A DNA stretch of 64,000 nt, taken from the NCBI GenBank assembly GCA_018806915.1, contig JAGKQI010000090.1:434001-498000 (forward strand), in the 5' to 3' direction. The notes beneath the pieces were generated by a model, which saw only the letters and a program-made list of their open reading frames with translations, had not been told where the DNA came from and searched no databases. Both the position numbers and the translations under genes were made by a program. This stretch comes from Phytophthora colocasiae (Eukaryota > Oomycota > Peronosporomycetes > Peronosporales > Peronosporaceae). Of this stretch, positions 10,355 through 20,642 are shown piece by piece. The stretch's first letter is position 1. The number at the start of each line of letters is the position of its first letter.

Positions 10355-12581
10355 TTTGACCTTTAAACGGATCACAAAGCACTATTGTGGGTGTTCAACG
10401 ACACCAACCGGACACGAGCAACGCCAAGCTGGCTAGGTGGGCGATGGAGTTATCGCAGTTACGTTTCAAGGTGTACCATCGACCAGGTACCTCTATGGGG
10501 CACGTGGATGGCCTTTCGAGGCTGCATGCGTCCACTGTGAGTGCTGTCACTACGGCTGATCTACTCAACGAAGCGAACGAAGGGGAAGTGGAGCCGGTCC
10601 AGGTCGGGGAGTCGACGACTCTTCGAAGCGTGAATACTGCGACGGAGCCTGCTACTGAAGCAGTCGAGTCTGGTGCTCAAGTCGAGGTCGGGGAGCGACC
10701 TCTGGCCGATGTTCCTGGCGAACCTTCTCCTACTGAGGGAGTGGACGACGTACAGCTTGTTGAAGGGAGTGGTCGAATCCGGGTCGGGGAGAGGCCGACC
10801 GATGCGGCTCCTAGGCGAGCTGGTCGACAGGCACCTACTCCACCTGACGAAGACCAACTACTGGTGTCACCCGTTGACGTGTTTGGACTGGACCAGGCCC
10901 GCTTTTTGGAAGAACAGAAGAGAACCCCGTGGATCCTCGCTATGATCGCCTTCCTGGAGAGTGGAGCTCTAGCGCTAGACGCTCAACTTCGAGCCAAGGT
11001 TCTGTCACTCGCCCCCAACTACACTGTGAAGAACGGAGTACTCATGAGGAAAGTACACCTGAAGGCTCGAGCCGGACCAGCTAGTTCGTTGGAAGTACCG
11101 GTGATACCCATCCAGTACATCTCGACTGTCCTCCATCATTGTCATGCTGACGTCTTCTCCGCTCATGTAGGGGTAACTAAGACTATGGACCGTGTCCGCA
11201 AGCATGCCTACTGGCATGGGTGAAAGCGGGATGTGGCTGAGTACGTCCAAGAGTGTACTGTATGCGGAAGTGGCAAGGGCTACCGACCGTGGAGGAACGG
11301 GCTGATGCAGAAGATGCCGATCCAGGAGTTGTCGGGACCCTTCCCACTACTAGTAGTGGATGCCGTCGGCCCACTGGTGACTACCCCTCGAGGGAACAAG
11401 TTCATCCTAGTGTTCGCCGACTACTTCACTCGATGGGTAGAGGCATTCGCTGTTGAGCGGCTTGACTCAGTGACTTTCGTGGAAACTATGGTAGATGAAG
11501 TGATCTCTCGACATGGAGTACCTGAGATGCCACTGAGCGACCAGGGATCTAATTTTATCTCTGAGCTTGCTCGCTCACTGTATGAGACGCTTGGTATCAA
11601 GAAGCTGTTCGGGGCTACCTACCACCCACAAACACAGGGGCTGGTAGAGCGCTTCAATGGTACCCTACTTGGTATGCTGCGGATGTACGTGAGCGAGTCT
11701 CAGGATGATTGGGATCTCTACCTACATCGAGTGCTCTTTGCCTATCGGACGTCCTACCATGAAGCTCTCGGCGACTCACCCTTCTTTAGTTTGTATGGAC
11801 GTGATCCCGTACTACCCCTCGACCTAGCCTTCCTGAACACGTCTGCCCAGGGGAAGTAGCATCCTATCGTCGCAGACTATACCTGTCGCTCAGAGACACC
11901 CGTCAACTGGTTGAACGTCAACTGCTGAAGGCCCAAGGTCGACACGAAGAGCGACTACAGAGTCAACGAGACGTCAAGTTCTCTGAAGGAGATGCTGTCT
12001 GGGTGTACCAGTACTTCCGAGCAAGACGAGGTGAGAAGACTTCCCGGAAGTTGGCGTTCTCGTGGCATAGACCTTACCGAGTGGTCGGAACTGTGGGCGA
12101 AAATGCCTATAGGATTGCTATCCCCTCTCACCCCAACCGTGTGGTAACCATCAACGTGAACAGACTGAAACCTTTTCAGGGTCGATGGAGTCGACCCTAC
12201 CCTACGGAGATTCCACCTGGCGTAGCTATGAACCCCGGAGAAGATGACGATGGTCCACTAGCTGAAGAAGATCTACCAAGGACTAGTTATGTGGAGCGGC
12301 TAGAGATCGGCTCAGAGAAGACGACATTCACTAGTGGCGCGCTTCCAGTCGTCGACATACTAGCTCGAAGACGGAAAGCCGGAGAGCTACAGTATCTGGT
12401 TCTACTAGCTACTTACGAGTCTAGATGGTGCCCGTCTACTTCGCTGAAACCGACGTTCGATGTACTTATCACTGCTTTTGAGAACGCTCGTCGCAAGGAG
12501 CAAGGGCTCCCGGAGTTGCGACGGAGTGCTCGACTCGCCGACGCGAACGCTGCTATCGACGAGGACGAGCTACTTTTCTAG
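10355..12581 (+). pseudogene. Ty3/gypsy pol remnant: RNase H end, integrase, C-terminal domain
   Basis: Reads RNase H (TDHKALLWVFNDTNRT..., then after a frameshift near 10410 NAKLARWAMELSQLRF and HRPGTSMGHVDGLSRL), the H-H-C-C zinc site of integrase (LHHCHADVFSAHVGVTKT, CTVC), and the catalytic core (VDAVGPL, SDQGSNFI, HPQTQGLVERFNG: D, D and E all present). A TGA at 11221-11223 replaces a likely Trp codon in YWHG-W-KRDV, a TAG ends the core frame at 11857-11859, and the tail resumes in another frame at 12003 (SWHRPYRVVGTVGENAYRI). RT and protease are missing. No flanking LTR pair is visible, so element ends are unknown. Dead copy. Confidence 0.85.
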
Positions 12582-12901
12582 AGGATGGATGGTCGGACTG
12601 GCCGTGGGGCTAATGCCCTGCTGACCTTTGCCCCACCGAGCACTCTAAGGAGTACTTCCCCTCTTTTGTTTTGCATATTACACTACCTGAATATCCTGAG
12701 GCGATCGGAGGTGGACTGTCACCTACCCTACGAGACGAAGAACTGCCTGCCTGAACGATGACTCCGATCGATGAGCCTTTACGACTACATATTTTCCTGA
12801 CCCCGTGAATATCTAGCTTTGTGACTAGCCGGCAATGTAATGAACTGGACCTGATGGATCCTGCGAGAACGATGGCAAGATGCTGGAGATGACCAATGTG
12901 A
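12582..12901. other. Post-pol spacer, no LTR recognised
   Basis: This could be 3' untranslated or LTR sequence of the gypsy remnant, but I find no matching copy upstream of its gag-like ORF. No gene. Confidence 0.35.
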
Positions 12902-13747
12902 CTACTGGAGGTGCCTTCGAGGCGTGACCCTACCTACGCTATGGAAGTGGACTTTGACTATGATAGGCTCGGGCCGTCCACTCTCCGTCGACTTACCCAA
13001 GTCGCTGAAATCACGGTTGGCACGCTTGGCCGCACCAGTTGTGGCCAAGGTTTTATCCTTCTCTATCCCCAACACGTTGCTCAAGTCCTCGAGCGACATC
13101 TCGCCCAGTTGCGCCGAATTCTCATTAACTCGCTTCTTAAGTTCCACTTCATCCAAAGGAAAGAGTCGCTCCTCTAGTTCCTTGTTATATTCTTCTTTCT
13201 CAGTCTCCACGCCTAAGTCCAGTCCTTCAGTCAGCTCATCCAATTCTCCAGTTGAAAATACTATCTCATCTTCCTTCCTCTCCTCTTGGGTAGCTTTGTT
13301 GATGCTCGCTACACCCCCACCAGTTCCATCGGTGGTGGACGTCACATCCGCCGTTCTGTCCGGTAATATACACCCGCTCTCATCAGGAGACACTTCTAAA
13401 GCGTCAATTGTAGTACTCGCCTCGCCTCCACCAGTCCCATCGGTGGTAGACGTCACATCTTCTTTGTCCTCTAGTTCTTCATGTGGTTCATCGGAAGCCA
13501 CTTCAGGCTGAAGAGCTACGCTCACTCGTTCCCGCACTGGAGCGAGTGCTTGCCGATGGCATAGTTTGCCATCACCAACTCGGTGCATGCCTCGACAGGG
13601 CATACACCGTTCTACGTGAATGCCATGGCTCGGTGGAGTAGCTTCCTCCTTAAGTGGGGGAGGATCTACGGTTGCGTCTGAACAACCGCAGAATGCAATT
13701 GCCAGTAGCACACTATCAGCTGCGGTGACGCGTGCGACGTCTCGTTC
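12902..13747 (-). pseudogene. Retroelement polyprotein fragment (gag-pol linker type)
   Basis: An open frame of about 280 codons on the minus strand with no true 5' end: it stays open upstream of the first ATG (13711) to about 13747. It has a Cys-rich patch (VERCMPCRGMHRVGDGKLC), a duplicated DVTSTTDGTGGG motif about 50 residues apart, and a long acidic coiled stretch (KEEYNKELEERLFPLDEVELKKR). This resembles the linker between gag and protease in oomycete gypsy-type elements, but that is inference from context, as no catalytic motif is present. It is head to head with the plus-strand ORF at 13757, with the first hairpin of the hairpin domain at the junction. Confidence 0.4.
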
Positions 13748-13756
13748 TAGCGCGCT

Positions 13757-14155
13757 ATGTCTGTGCCGGGCACAGACATGAGAGATGATAGCGAGCAGGC
13801 AGGGCCTGCTGCTGACAAAGGCGACAAGATGATAGGAGTCAGCTCGAGTGCGCTAGACTTTGTCCAGCGAAGACAAGCCGTAATACGGTTTGTCCAGGAT
13901 GCTATCGCAGCTTCTGTCGATCGACAGAAGCTGAACGCTGATAATGTTGGTAGGGGCAACATAAATGAATTCAAAGTGGGTTCATTGGTTTTGTTAGCTA
14001 CGCAAAACCTACCTAGACATGCAGTGTCTGACTTTGGGCCGTTTAAGGTACTTGAACGGCAGGGCAACGCGTACCGGCTGGACATAGCTCCACCCGACCT
14101 TCTACGTCGGGCGGTTGAAGCCGTACGTGCAGCACGGACTACCTATGGTTGGTAG
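13757..14155 (+). pseudogene. Gypsy-type pol C-terminal fragment
   Basis: The 132-residue frame has the usual post-integrase layout of Ty3-type polyproteins: a helical stretch (RRQAVIRFVQDAIAASVDRQKLNADN), then an SH3-like segment (NEFKVGSLVLLATQNLP, FGPFKVLERQGNAYRLDI). The integrase core itself is absent, so it is 5'-truncated. Its first bases form an 11-bp perfect hairpin (13757-13779) and another with a 13-bp stem lies at 13908-13933. It overlaps the next ORF by a few bases. Confidence 0.55.
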
Positions 14156-14697
14156 TCCGACTGGTGAGTGCGAGAGGCCCGACAGAGAAACTCTCTGTCG
14201 CCGACTACCATGCTCTCCACAAGGAGAAGCATGCGAAGAAGACTTCTTCTTCGCCAGCAGAGATCAAACACCCTGCTGTTCCTCTCAAAGAACTCTTTGG
14301 AGAGGAATACGAAGACATCGTCGACTACGACGATGCCGAGGAGGGAGAGCTTGAAGACAAGGCTCCCGATCCCGTGTCTTCATCCGAAGACACGTCAAAC
14401 CCGCCCTTGGGGTCTCGACGACCTCGTGATGAGATCCCGGACGCTTCCAGCTCGAAGCGTCCGCGCAATGATGACGAAGCGTCCCCCATGTCGAGGGCAC
14501 TCACTGCTCCGCGCACTGATGTTCCGCCAGTGCGCGCACCACGGATGCCTACTGAGGCAGAGATCCATGACCGGTTCAGTGCAAGCTCACCACCGAACCC
14601 GATACTGTTGTACTCATGCAACAGTATCAACGACAACGATGTCACCATGAAGATTGTCTTTGAGTCGGAGACTCAAAGACGCGACTACTACAGATGA
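14149..14697 (+). CDS. Charged ORF in the hairpin domain, unknown
   Basis: A 182-codon open frame that follows and slightly overlaps the pol-tail fragment. The product is hydrophilic: a Lys-rich start (HALHKEKHAKKTSSS), an acidic centre (FGEEYEDIVDYDDAEEGELED), then Ser/Pro/Arg-rich sequence. No domain recognised. The coding sequence contains at least eight perfect stem-loops of 8-11 bp (see finding). It could be the end of a retroelement polyprotein or an accessory ORF. Confidence 0.35.
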   Translation: MVVRLVSARGPTEKLSVADYHALHKEKHAKKTSSSPAEIKHPAVPLKELFGEEYEDIVDYDDAEEGELEDKAPDPVSSSEDTSNPPLGSRRPRDEIPDASSSKRPRNDDEASPMSRALTAPRTDVPPVRAPRMPTEAEIHDRFSASSPPNPILLYSCNSINDNDVTMKIVFESETQRRDYYR

Positions 14698-15255
14698 GGG
14701 CGTGGTTAGTGAACGGGCATCAAATTATAACCCATCCAATGGCATCAGAATGTTATAGATGAGGTCGCATTCAGGACCACTGACATTGTTAGGTACCACT
14801 AAAGGGGTACGCTGGCGTTTGAATAACCCTCGGCGGGAAATTTGAAATTGGCCATGCGGAAGGAGGTTCAAGCACAGCGCATCCGCCTAACTAAGGCTCA
14901 GCAATGGTCAAGAACCACTATGGACCCTAAGGGAACTGGGGGAATGGGCATGGCAGCGGTTTGACTTACAGAAGGCCCCTGCCAAGTCGACGGTGCCTGC
15001 TGGAAGCACGCCGGACTGTACGTAGACCGAACCCAGATCAGTGACATTCTAGCCTCCGATTAGTGTCAATGAATATCTAAATACATTACGTTGACCACTC
15101 CTCCAGATTTTATGGCTCTCTGATAGGCTAATTCCACCTGAGACTTAGTACATATCAGGTGTTCACTAACCACGCCCTCATCTGTATATCGGACTCTTCC
15201 ATGAGCTCCGATATTATGCAGCGAAGAAGACTTCGCGCAAAAGCAAAGTACCAGA
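14698..15255. other. Non-coding gap inside the hairpin domain
   Basis: This lies between the charged ORF and the gag-like ORF. It has no ORF of note and few hairpins. It could be an LTR or leader, since it separates a pol tail from a gag-like start, but I find no second copy. Confidence 0.4.
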
Positions 15256-15849
15256 GTGGCAGGCATTTTTCAGTCGTGGAACACCTTTGTTGAGAACGTC
15301 AACAAAGACCCGAAGGCGTTTCGCGAGCGCATTCTCGCGAACCGCGTTCGCTACCACACTTACACCACTCGTGGTAAGTGTGAACGCCTCCATGAACTAT
15401 GCATGGAAGCGAAGATCCCATGTGCCGTTCCCTTTGGCACATTTTGCCCGTGTTGCCAGCCGGCAACACGCCTCTCCGAATGTGATGTCCTGGGGTACAC
15501 GGTTGTCTGTGTACCCGTTCACATCAAGGAGCTCCGTGCTCGTCTTGAGCCACGCGAAGCTCCGAGTGCTGTGGCTGACCACAGCACTCCACGTACAGGG
15601 CTTAACCCTGTAAGTTATGGTGGGCTTCGTACGCCATCACCATTCCGGAACGTCCTCCATCACGACATTCCGCGGCTCCCACGTATCCCGCTGGGGAGAA
15701 AATCCTCTCCAACGAATACGAAAACGAACCCCTTGAGAGTTCCTTCTCTTATGAGCCACGATCCACCCCACAATCCAGCGGATCCGTCGCGCAACGGCGG
15801 CGGAGGGGGTGGGAACACTCCCTCCGCATGGTCAACGCTACGACCATGA
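15256..15849 (+). CDS. Gag-like ORF with Cys-rich patch, hairpin domain
   Basis: 197 codons beginning MAGIFQSWNTFVENVN. The N-terminal half looks folded (FRERILANRVRYHTY, CERLHELCMEAKIPCAVPFG) with a Cys cluster CPCCQPATRLSEC; the rest is Pro/Ser/Arg-rich and ends in a Gly run. A second frame just downstream (15809-16000) carries a heptad coiled coil (RVAALEQTQSAEIAALKQEVRVLRAEV), so one frameshift probably splits a longer protein. I infer a retroelement structural protein from composition and context, not from a recognised domain. Confidence 0.4.
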   Translation: MAGIFQSWNTFVENVNKDPKAFRERILANRVRYHTYTTRGKCERLHELCMEAKIPCAVPFGTFCPCCQPATRLSECDVLGYTVVCVPVHIKELRARLEPREAPSAVADHSTPRTGLNPVSYGGLRTPSPFRNVLHHDIPRLPRIPLGRKSSPTNTKTNPLRVPSLMSHDPPHNPADPSRNGGGGGGNTPSAWSTLRP

Positions 15850-16000
15850 CCATCGTGCTCTGCACGATCGAGTTGCTGCGCTGGAGCAGACACAGAGCGC
15901 TGAAATAGCGGCTCTGAAGCAGGAGGTTCGTGTCCTCCGTGCTGAAGTTGGCCAGGCAGCTCAGACTGCCTCGAACCTCTCGTCCGGTCTCGGGACGTGA

Positions 16001-19000
16001 GTGAACCAGCTTGTCGACCGTGTCGACGGTCTCGAGAAGGCTTTCCAAGACTTAATTTAAGTATACTTATTTAAATAAGTATAATTAAATCAAATATAAC
16101 TAAACTAACCGTAAAATGAGAACTGTTATTGAAATTGGCACAGCCAATTATGGACGTCCTAAAACTGTTTAATCTTGGCAGAAACTCTTCTCCGTGATTG
16201 GTAGAAATCCATCGCTTTCTACCAATAACATGCACAAAATGCACACGAACCACCCAATGATGTGGTTCGCCCATGTAGTCATTGGTGTGTACAGCACACC
16301 AAGGTTTGAGGTCCCTTTCCAACCTCTAACAGTTATCGCAACTGTTATAGTTACAAGTGGTGTAGCCACTTGTACGTGTAACCCCGTTACACCATCCCCC
16401 CGTTAAGATTCGACGTATCGGTCTCGATACGTCAATCGACAGAACTTGACAAGACCGTCAAGTTCCCGAGAGAAATCCGAGTTCATTTTGCAATGAACTT
16501 GCCAACGCCCACGTCTCCGTCCGCTCCTGCGGACGCGCAAGCCTCACCTGATTCTACTTGCACGCTTCCTCATACACGTAAGCGCACGTGTACGCCACCT
16601 AATAGGTCTAAGCAGGTTCGCTTGGTTTTAGAATGGTCGTTGGTTTCAGAGTCTGGTATCCTGGTTTTCAGAGTCTGAAAACACTTTTGGTTTTCAGAGT
16701 CTTGGTCATTCAGAGTAGGAGATACCAGAGTCTTGAGTAGGATATCAGAGTACGTAGCACCAATGCTACAACGTACACAAAGATCTTGAGGGGTTGCGCG
16801 GGTGCGCGGCGTCCGGCGCGCGATACTTGGTCTCTGCGGGTAAATACTGTGAATCCTTGAACCATCAATCGTCGCGCTGGACGGTAACGGGATGAGGTCT
16901 CTCAGAGATACGTTCTCCTGAGAGACTTTCCGCCAGAAATTAGGCACTCATCGTCGGGGGAAATCCGGTGACCAGACAGAGTGTATTTGACCTTCAGAGT
17001 TGTGCACACTCTGAAGTACACTTCTGGTCCTTTGGGCCCCTTTACAGTCAGGCGAAGGTTTATCCACAATCTTCCACAGTTGTTACACGGGTGCAGCCAC
17101 GTCCCACATACTCCCTCTTCAAAACCAAATGTAACCAGGTACATCACTGGGTAACAGCAGCATGTCGCCAGAAAATCTGAAGTTACATCATGTCACTTGT
17201 TCTCCTTTATATCAGTTTCATACGAGACCTTTTCCATGAATTCAGGTGGAGTATGAAGTCGTTGTAGACTGCATTCCCCCTTCGTCATGATATCGGAGTT
17301 CCTATCCTGGCACTAAGCATCCGTCGACAACGATTCACGCTTCTCCGACAGCTTATTTCAAGTGCTAAGCAATCACCCAGGTGAGTGTGAAGACGTGTGG
17401 TACCGACCAATTGAACCATTATTACAACGACGTTATGGAAGTTATTTACGAAAGATGGACTGGGGACTTTTTTGCTTCAGAATCCGCCAAAACCACCACG
17501 ATGGAGACAAGCGTTGCTTCCGTCCTGGTGGCAGAAAGTTCTCCTCGACTGGAAACGAGTAAAATGGCCGGATCGCATCTCCCTACAGCTTACACGAGCA
17601 AAAGTTATCCAACGAACTCTATATTTCCTAATATGGTGGAACACGCCAATTGATTTTCAGGTTTCGCACACGCAAGGCCTACCGCCAACTCCGTTGGGTG
17701 AAGGAATATCACGTTCAAATATCTATGCCGAGGGATCTCAGCTATGCAGAAGTTATGCCTGGCGGATTTCCTAAGTGACGGCTTCAAGTTGCCGACGGTT
17801 GTTGAATTCTTTTGTGAGATTCATGATGGTCTACAACCAATGCCTCCGGTGCGTGCGACGGACATATTAGCATTGTATCACCAAGTATCCCAGATATTTG
17901 GTCGAGTGCTGCCTCACCCAACGGCTGGAGAAATACGAGCCTCCACTCGAGGAATTTGTCCACGAGAGCGCTGTCAACGGCCGAAGAGGTTTCAAATTGG
18001 TGTTTGTTGATGCGATAAATGTTACCGCTACACCTGTCAACCACTCGTGTACATTTTTGCGAGCAACAAACAGAATCCAATGCGTCTATCTATTCACGAA
18101 AACGAACACTTGTGATTACAAATTTGTCTCGTGAGGCGAAAGTCCACGCCCAAATAGCAGTACGTTGGGTAGGAAGCTTAGTGCAGTTTCTTGGGCTCCT
18201 CTACTTGCTCTTCATAATTGCGGCCTCATGAACATGAGTTCTTATGCCTTCCAATCGCCTCGAAAGATCCTAGCGGTGAGGTCTTCACTGTCCGAAGCAT
18301 TTGAGGTAATGGAAGAGCTGTAAGGTGCATGAGCACAACGTCAAACTGTCTCTGAATGCTATAGAAGCAAAGGAGCTTCTTGAAGGTGTTTTTTTGACAG
18401 AATACTATGACAAAATTGTGCAAATCAATACACACAAACCCCCATAGCATCGACCTCAGCATTTTCTAGCGCGTATGGCCAACTTACTATCGTAGGGTAA
18501 GGTTGGTATTACCAACTTGGTAAACAAAACCGCACTGCCATTTACACCGACTCCGTGGTGGTTACCAAGAATTTTGCTGAAGCTTAAGCTGTCCAGTGGT
18601 ATCTTTTCCAGGCAAGCTGCTTTCCCAGTTGTATTAGTGTGCACTAGGAGAATGAATGAATCTATCACAAGAACGCGACAGTAAATACTTCGAAGTAAAG
18701 GCTAAGGTGACGTGGATGGACAAAGGTAAAGCAAATAAGCGACTTCTTGAGGTCAAGACGAAGGGGAAAGAAGAAATTAGTTGATTAACCTTTATCGGAC
18801 TTTGTAGTGTGTCTGCAGGGATTGAAGACACTCGAGGGGAGTCGGCGAACTCCCTGGAACTGTAGCCGAAGTCTATTTGGTAAATTGACAAGTGAGATCT
18901 AGTGCTATTCTACATCTACCCGGTGCCGGAGACATTATGGCCAACGGTTAGACACGGTGAGTGTCATCATTGTTGCCGTTACGGTCACTGTTCGTCATCG

Positions 19001-19259
19001 ATGTTGGCGATACCCAAATCTTACATGAATTGCTGTCAACATTGATTCCGTCCTCCCGGTAGACGGCGCCGAGCTAAGCCTCGACGCCGCTCTACGGGCG
19101 CTGCCTTCGGGCAGCCCCTCGTCCTTAGCGGGACATGTGAGGTCATCTCTGCGGGTAAGGTGGTGAGGTGGTGGCACGCTGTGGCCAAGGACTCGGCGCG
19201 CAGACAGCTTCGCTGCGCGCTATGACCGGGTTCGCCGTAGCGGGCGGGCTATTAACGGC
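16001..19259. other. Long stretch without a supported gene
   Basis: 16001-17016 belongs to the hairpin domain. 17017-19259 holds only short frames on both strands, some with TE-like composition (for example WRQALLPSWWQKVLLDWKRVKWPDRI near 17500 and a frame at 17744-18010), none of which I can assign. Direct repeats of a TTTCAGAGTCT-type word occur at 16640-16700. Confidence 0.5.
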
Positions 19260-19784
19260 ATGGACCAGGAAGATGAACTGGACGCGCGACAAGACCAAGG
19301 CGTAGGGCGGACTCCCAACCGGGACTTTGTACTCAACACGATGGCAGACGAAGGATTCAGCAAGAGGAGCGCAAGGCACAAGAACAGATACTACAGATCA
19401 AGGCGCGGGGCTACGCTGGACATGCTGAAGACCGATGAGCGGACGTGCAAGGAGCAGAACAGATACTACAGATCAAGGCACAAGAAGCAGTGGGCATCGA
19501 TTGACGGCAGGACCGACGGCTTCCAGAAGTTGACGAAGAGACCTGTGAAGGAGAGCGACGCGGCGAGCGCCATTTACTACCGAGGCTGCGGGGGGGGGGC
19601 GAGGAGAGCCTCACATTTCCTGACGTATGCGGAAAAAGGTACACTGGTACTGTACCCACGATTGGGTACAGTACCAGTTTGCCTCACCTGGCCTACGCTT
19701 CCAGCTATAGCCAGTGTAAAAAGGTTACGCGAAAACGTAAATACAATACAATACAATACAATTGATTCCGTTACAGAGCTGTAG
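19260..19784. repeat. Possible retroposon tail with hairpin and AATAC repeats
   Basis: Contains two copies of a 22-bp word (GAACAGATACTACAGATCAAG, around 19383 and 19459) about 75 bp apart, a 15-bp perfect hairpin at 19643-19678, and four AATAC units at 19740-19760. A short simple-repeat tail of this kind fits the 3' end of a non-LTR element. The long open frame across it repeats RYYRSR and looks like a by-product. Confidence 0.35.
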
Positions 19785-19869
19785 CTGGTACGGGCTTGCT
19801 TTGGCTGCGCTACAGACTTCTTGTTTTGCTAAAGACTTTAAATATCAAATCTGGAAACCTGCTGGCGTT

Positions 19870-20400
19870 TCACGAAATGTATTCGAAGTCTCCACGTTGC
19901 GTGAATAAAATTGCAGTATGAACCCGCCAAAGAGCGAGAAGAGTCTTGTTCCTCTGTCTCCATTCCAGCATGCGGTTTCGTAAATAGTAGTACCCGCCAT
20001 ACTGTTCAGAAATGCGTTCGAGAATCATGCACAGCAATCGAGACAGTTGAACACTGCTTCTTATCGTATCCAGGTCTAGAAGAGCTGGATACGATAAGAA
20101 GCAGTGTTCAACAGTCTCGATTGCTGTGCATGATTCACGAACGCATTTCTGAACAGTGTGATTAAGTGTTTTCAAGAAATATATCCGCGAGCCAAGTATG
20201 AGAACTCCAAAAACCATTCAGAGCATCGCATAATGGACAACCGGGAGAAGACAGCATCACAGCGATACATATTTCGATAATGTGCTGTGAAATTCGAGCT
20301 TGAGGGCATCCAAGCTCCTTCATATGGTGGGAGCTCACCGACGTAGTAGAGTAGAGCACGTCGATCTGCTTAAAGTTAGGAAGAAACTCGTTCCTTTTCC
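19870..20400 (-). pseudogene. LINE-type reverse transcriptase C-terminal relic
   Basis: On the minus strand the frame gives ...GCPLCDALNGF (upper part), then ETVEHCFLSYP, the C-x2-C...H-x-x-C pattern found at the C-terminus of non-LTR retrotransposon polyproteins (zf-RVT type), followed by LLALWRVHTAILFTQRGDFEYI. The part around 20001-20157 has been duplicated in inverted orientation, so the motif reads on both strands. Only the last part of the element is present. Moderate confidence, from motif shape. Confidence 0.5.
20001..20157. repeat. 73-bp inverted repeat with 11-nt loop
   Basis: Arms 20001-20073 and 20085-20157 are near-perfect reverse complements (a few mismatches) around an 11-nt spacer. 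The arms encode the EHCFLSYP motif of the LINE relic in both directions. Confidence 0.9.
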
Positions 20401-20642
20401 AGACTGAACACCAAATACCGCCGGATCTACCCGATCTTTAATACCCGTTTCCGCGCGCTCTTACGATCCTTTCACGCGTAAAGGATACTGCGTTGCCTGT
20501 GTGGTTTCCCGAGCTCTTCACGCCTCAGTCACTTTATCAAGGATCACTCAACTACTACAAATTTCCAGCAGTGCAAGCTCGCTCTCATTTTCACTCGCGT
20601 AACACTCATCACTCACCGAATAAAAAGCCTTTATCACGACAA

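Larger units (their letters stand above)
13757..17016. repeat. Hairpin-dense domain (more than 20 perfect stem-loops)
   Basis: Perfect inverted repeats with stems of 8-13 bp and loops of 0-12 nt follow each other every 30-100 bases. Examples: 13757-13779 (11 bp), 13908-13933 (13 bp, no loop), 14180-14200 (9), 14233-14254 (9), 14438-14463 (10), 14601-14628 (10), 14656-14680 (11), 15285-15307 (9), 15355-15382 (9), 15449-15470 (9), 15564-15589 (11), 16197-16226 (11), 16412-16433 (9), 16442-16465 (9), 16992-17016 (9). They are nearly absent from 14700-15250 and from neighbouring retroelement coding sequence. The sequences differ from each other, so this is not a dispersed repeat family. Confidence 0.85.

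Noticed and set aside
12924..13511. 195-codon Ser-rich plus-strand ORF
   Set aside because: Complement of the acidic and Thr/Gly-rich minus-strand retroelement frame, which has the better motif content.
13757..17016. CRISPR-like array or tandem repeat as explanation of the regular hairpins
   Set aside because: Stems all differ in sequence and there is no common repeat unit or spacer length; also a eukaryotic context.
17472..18134. Overlapping frames that look vaguely like reverse transcriptase or nuclease sequence
   Set aside because: Tryptophan-rich phrases only; I could not find a single catalytic motif, so no call.
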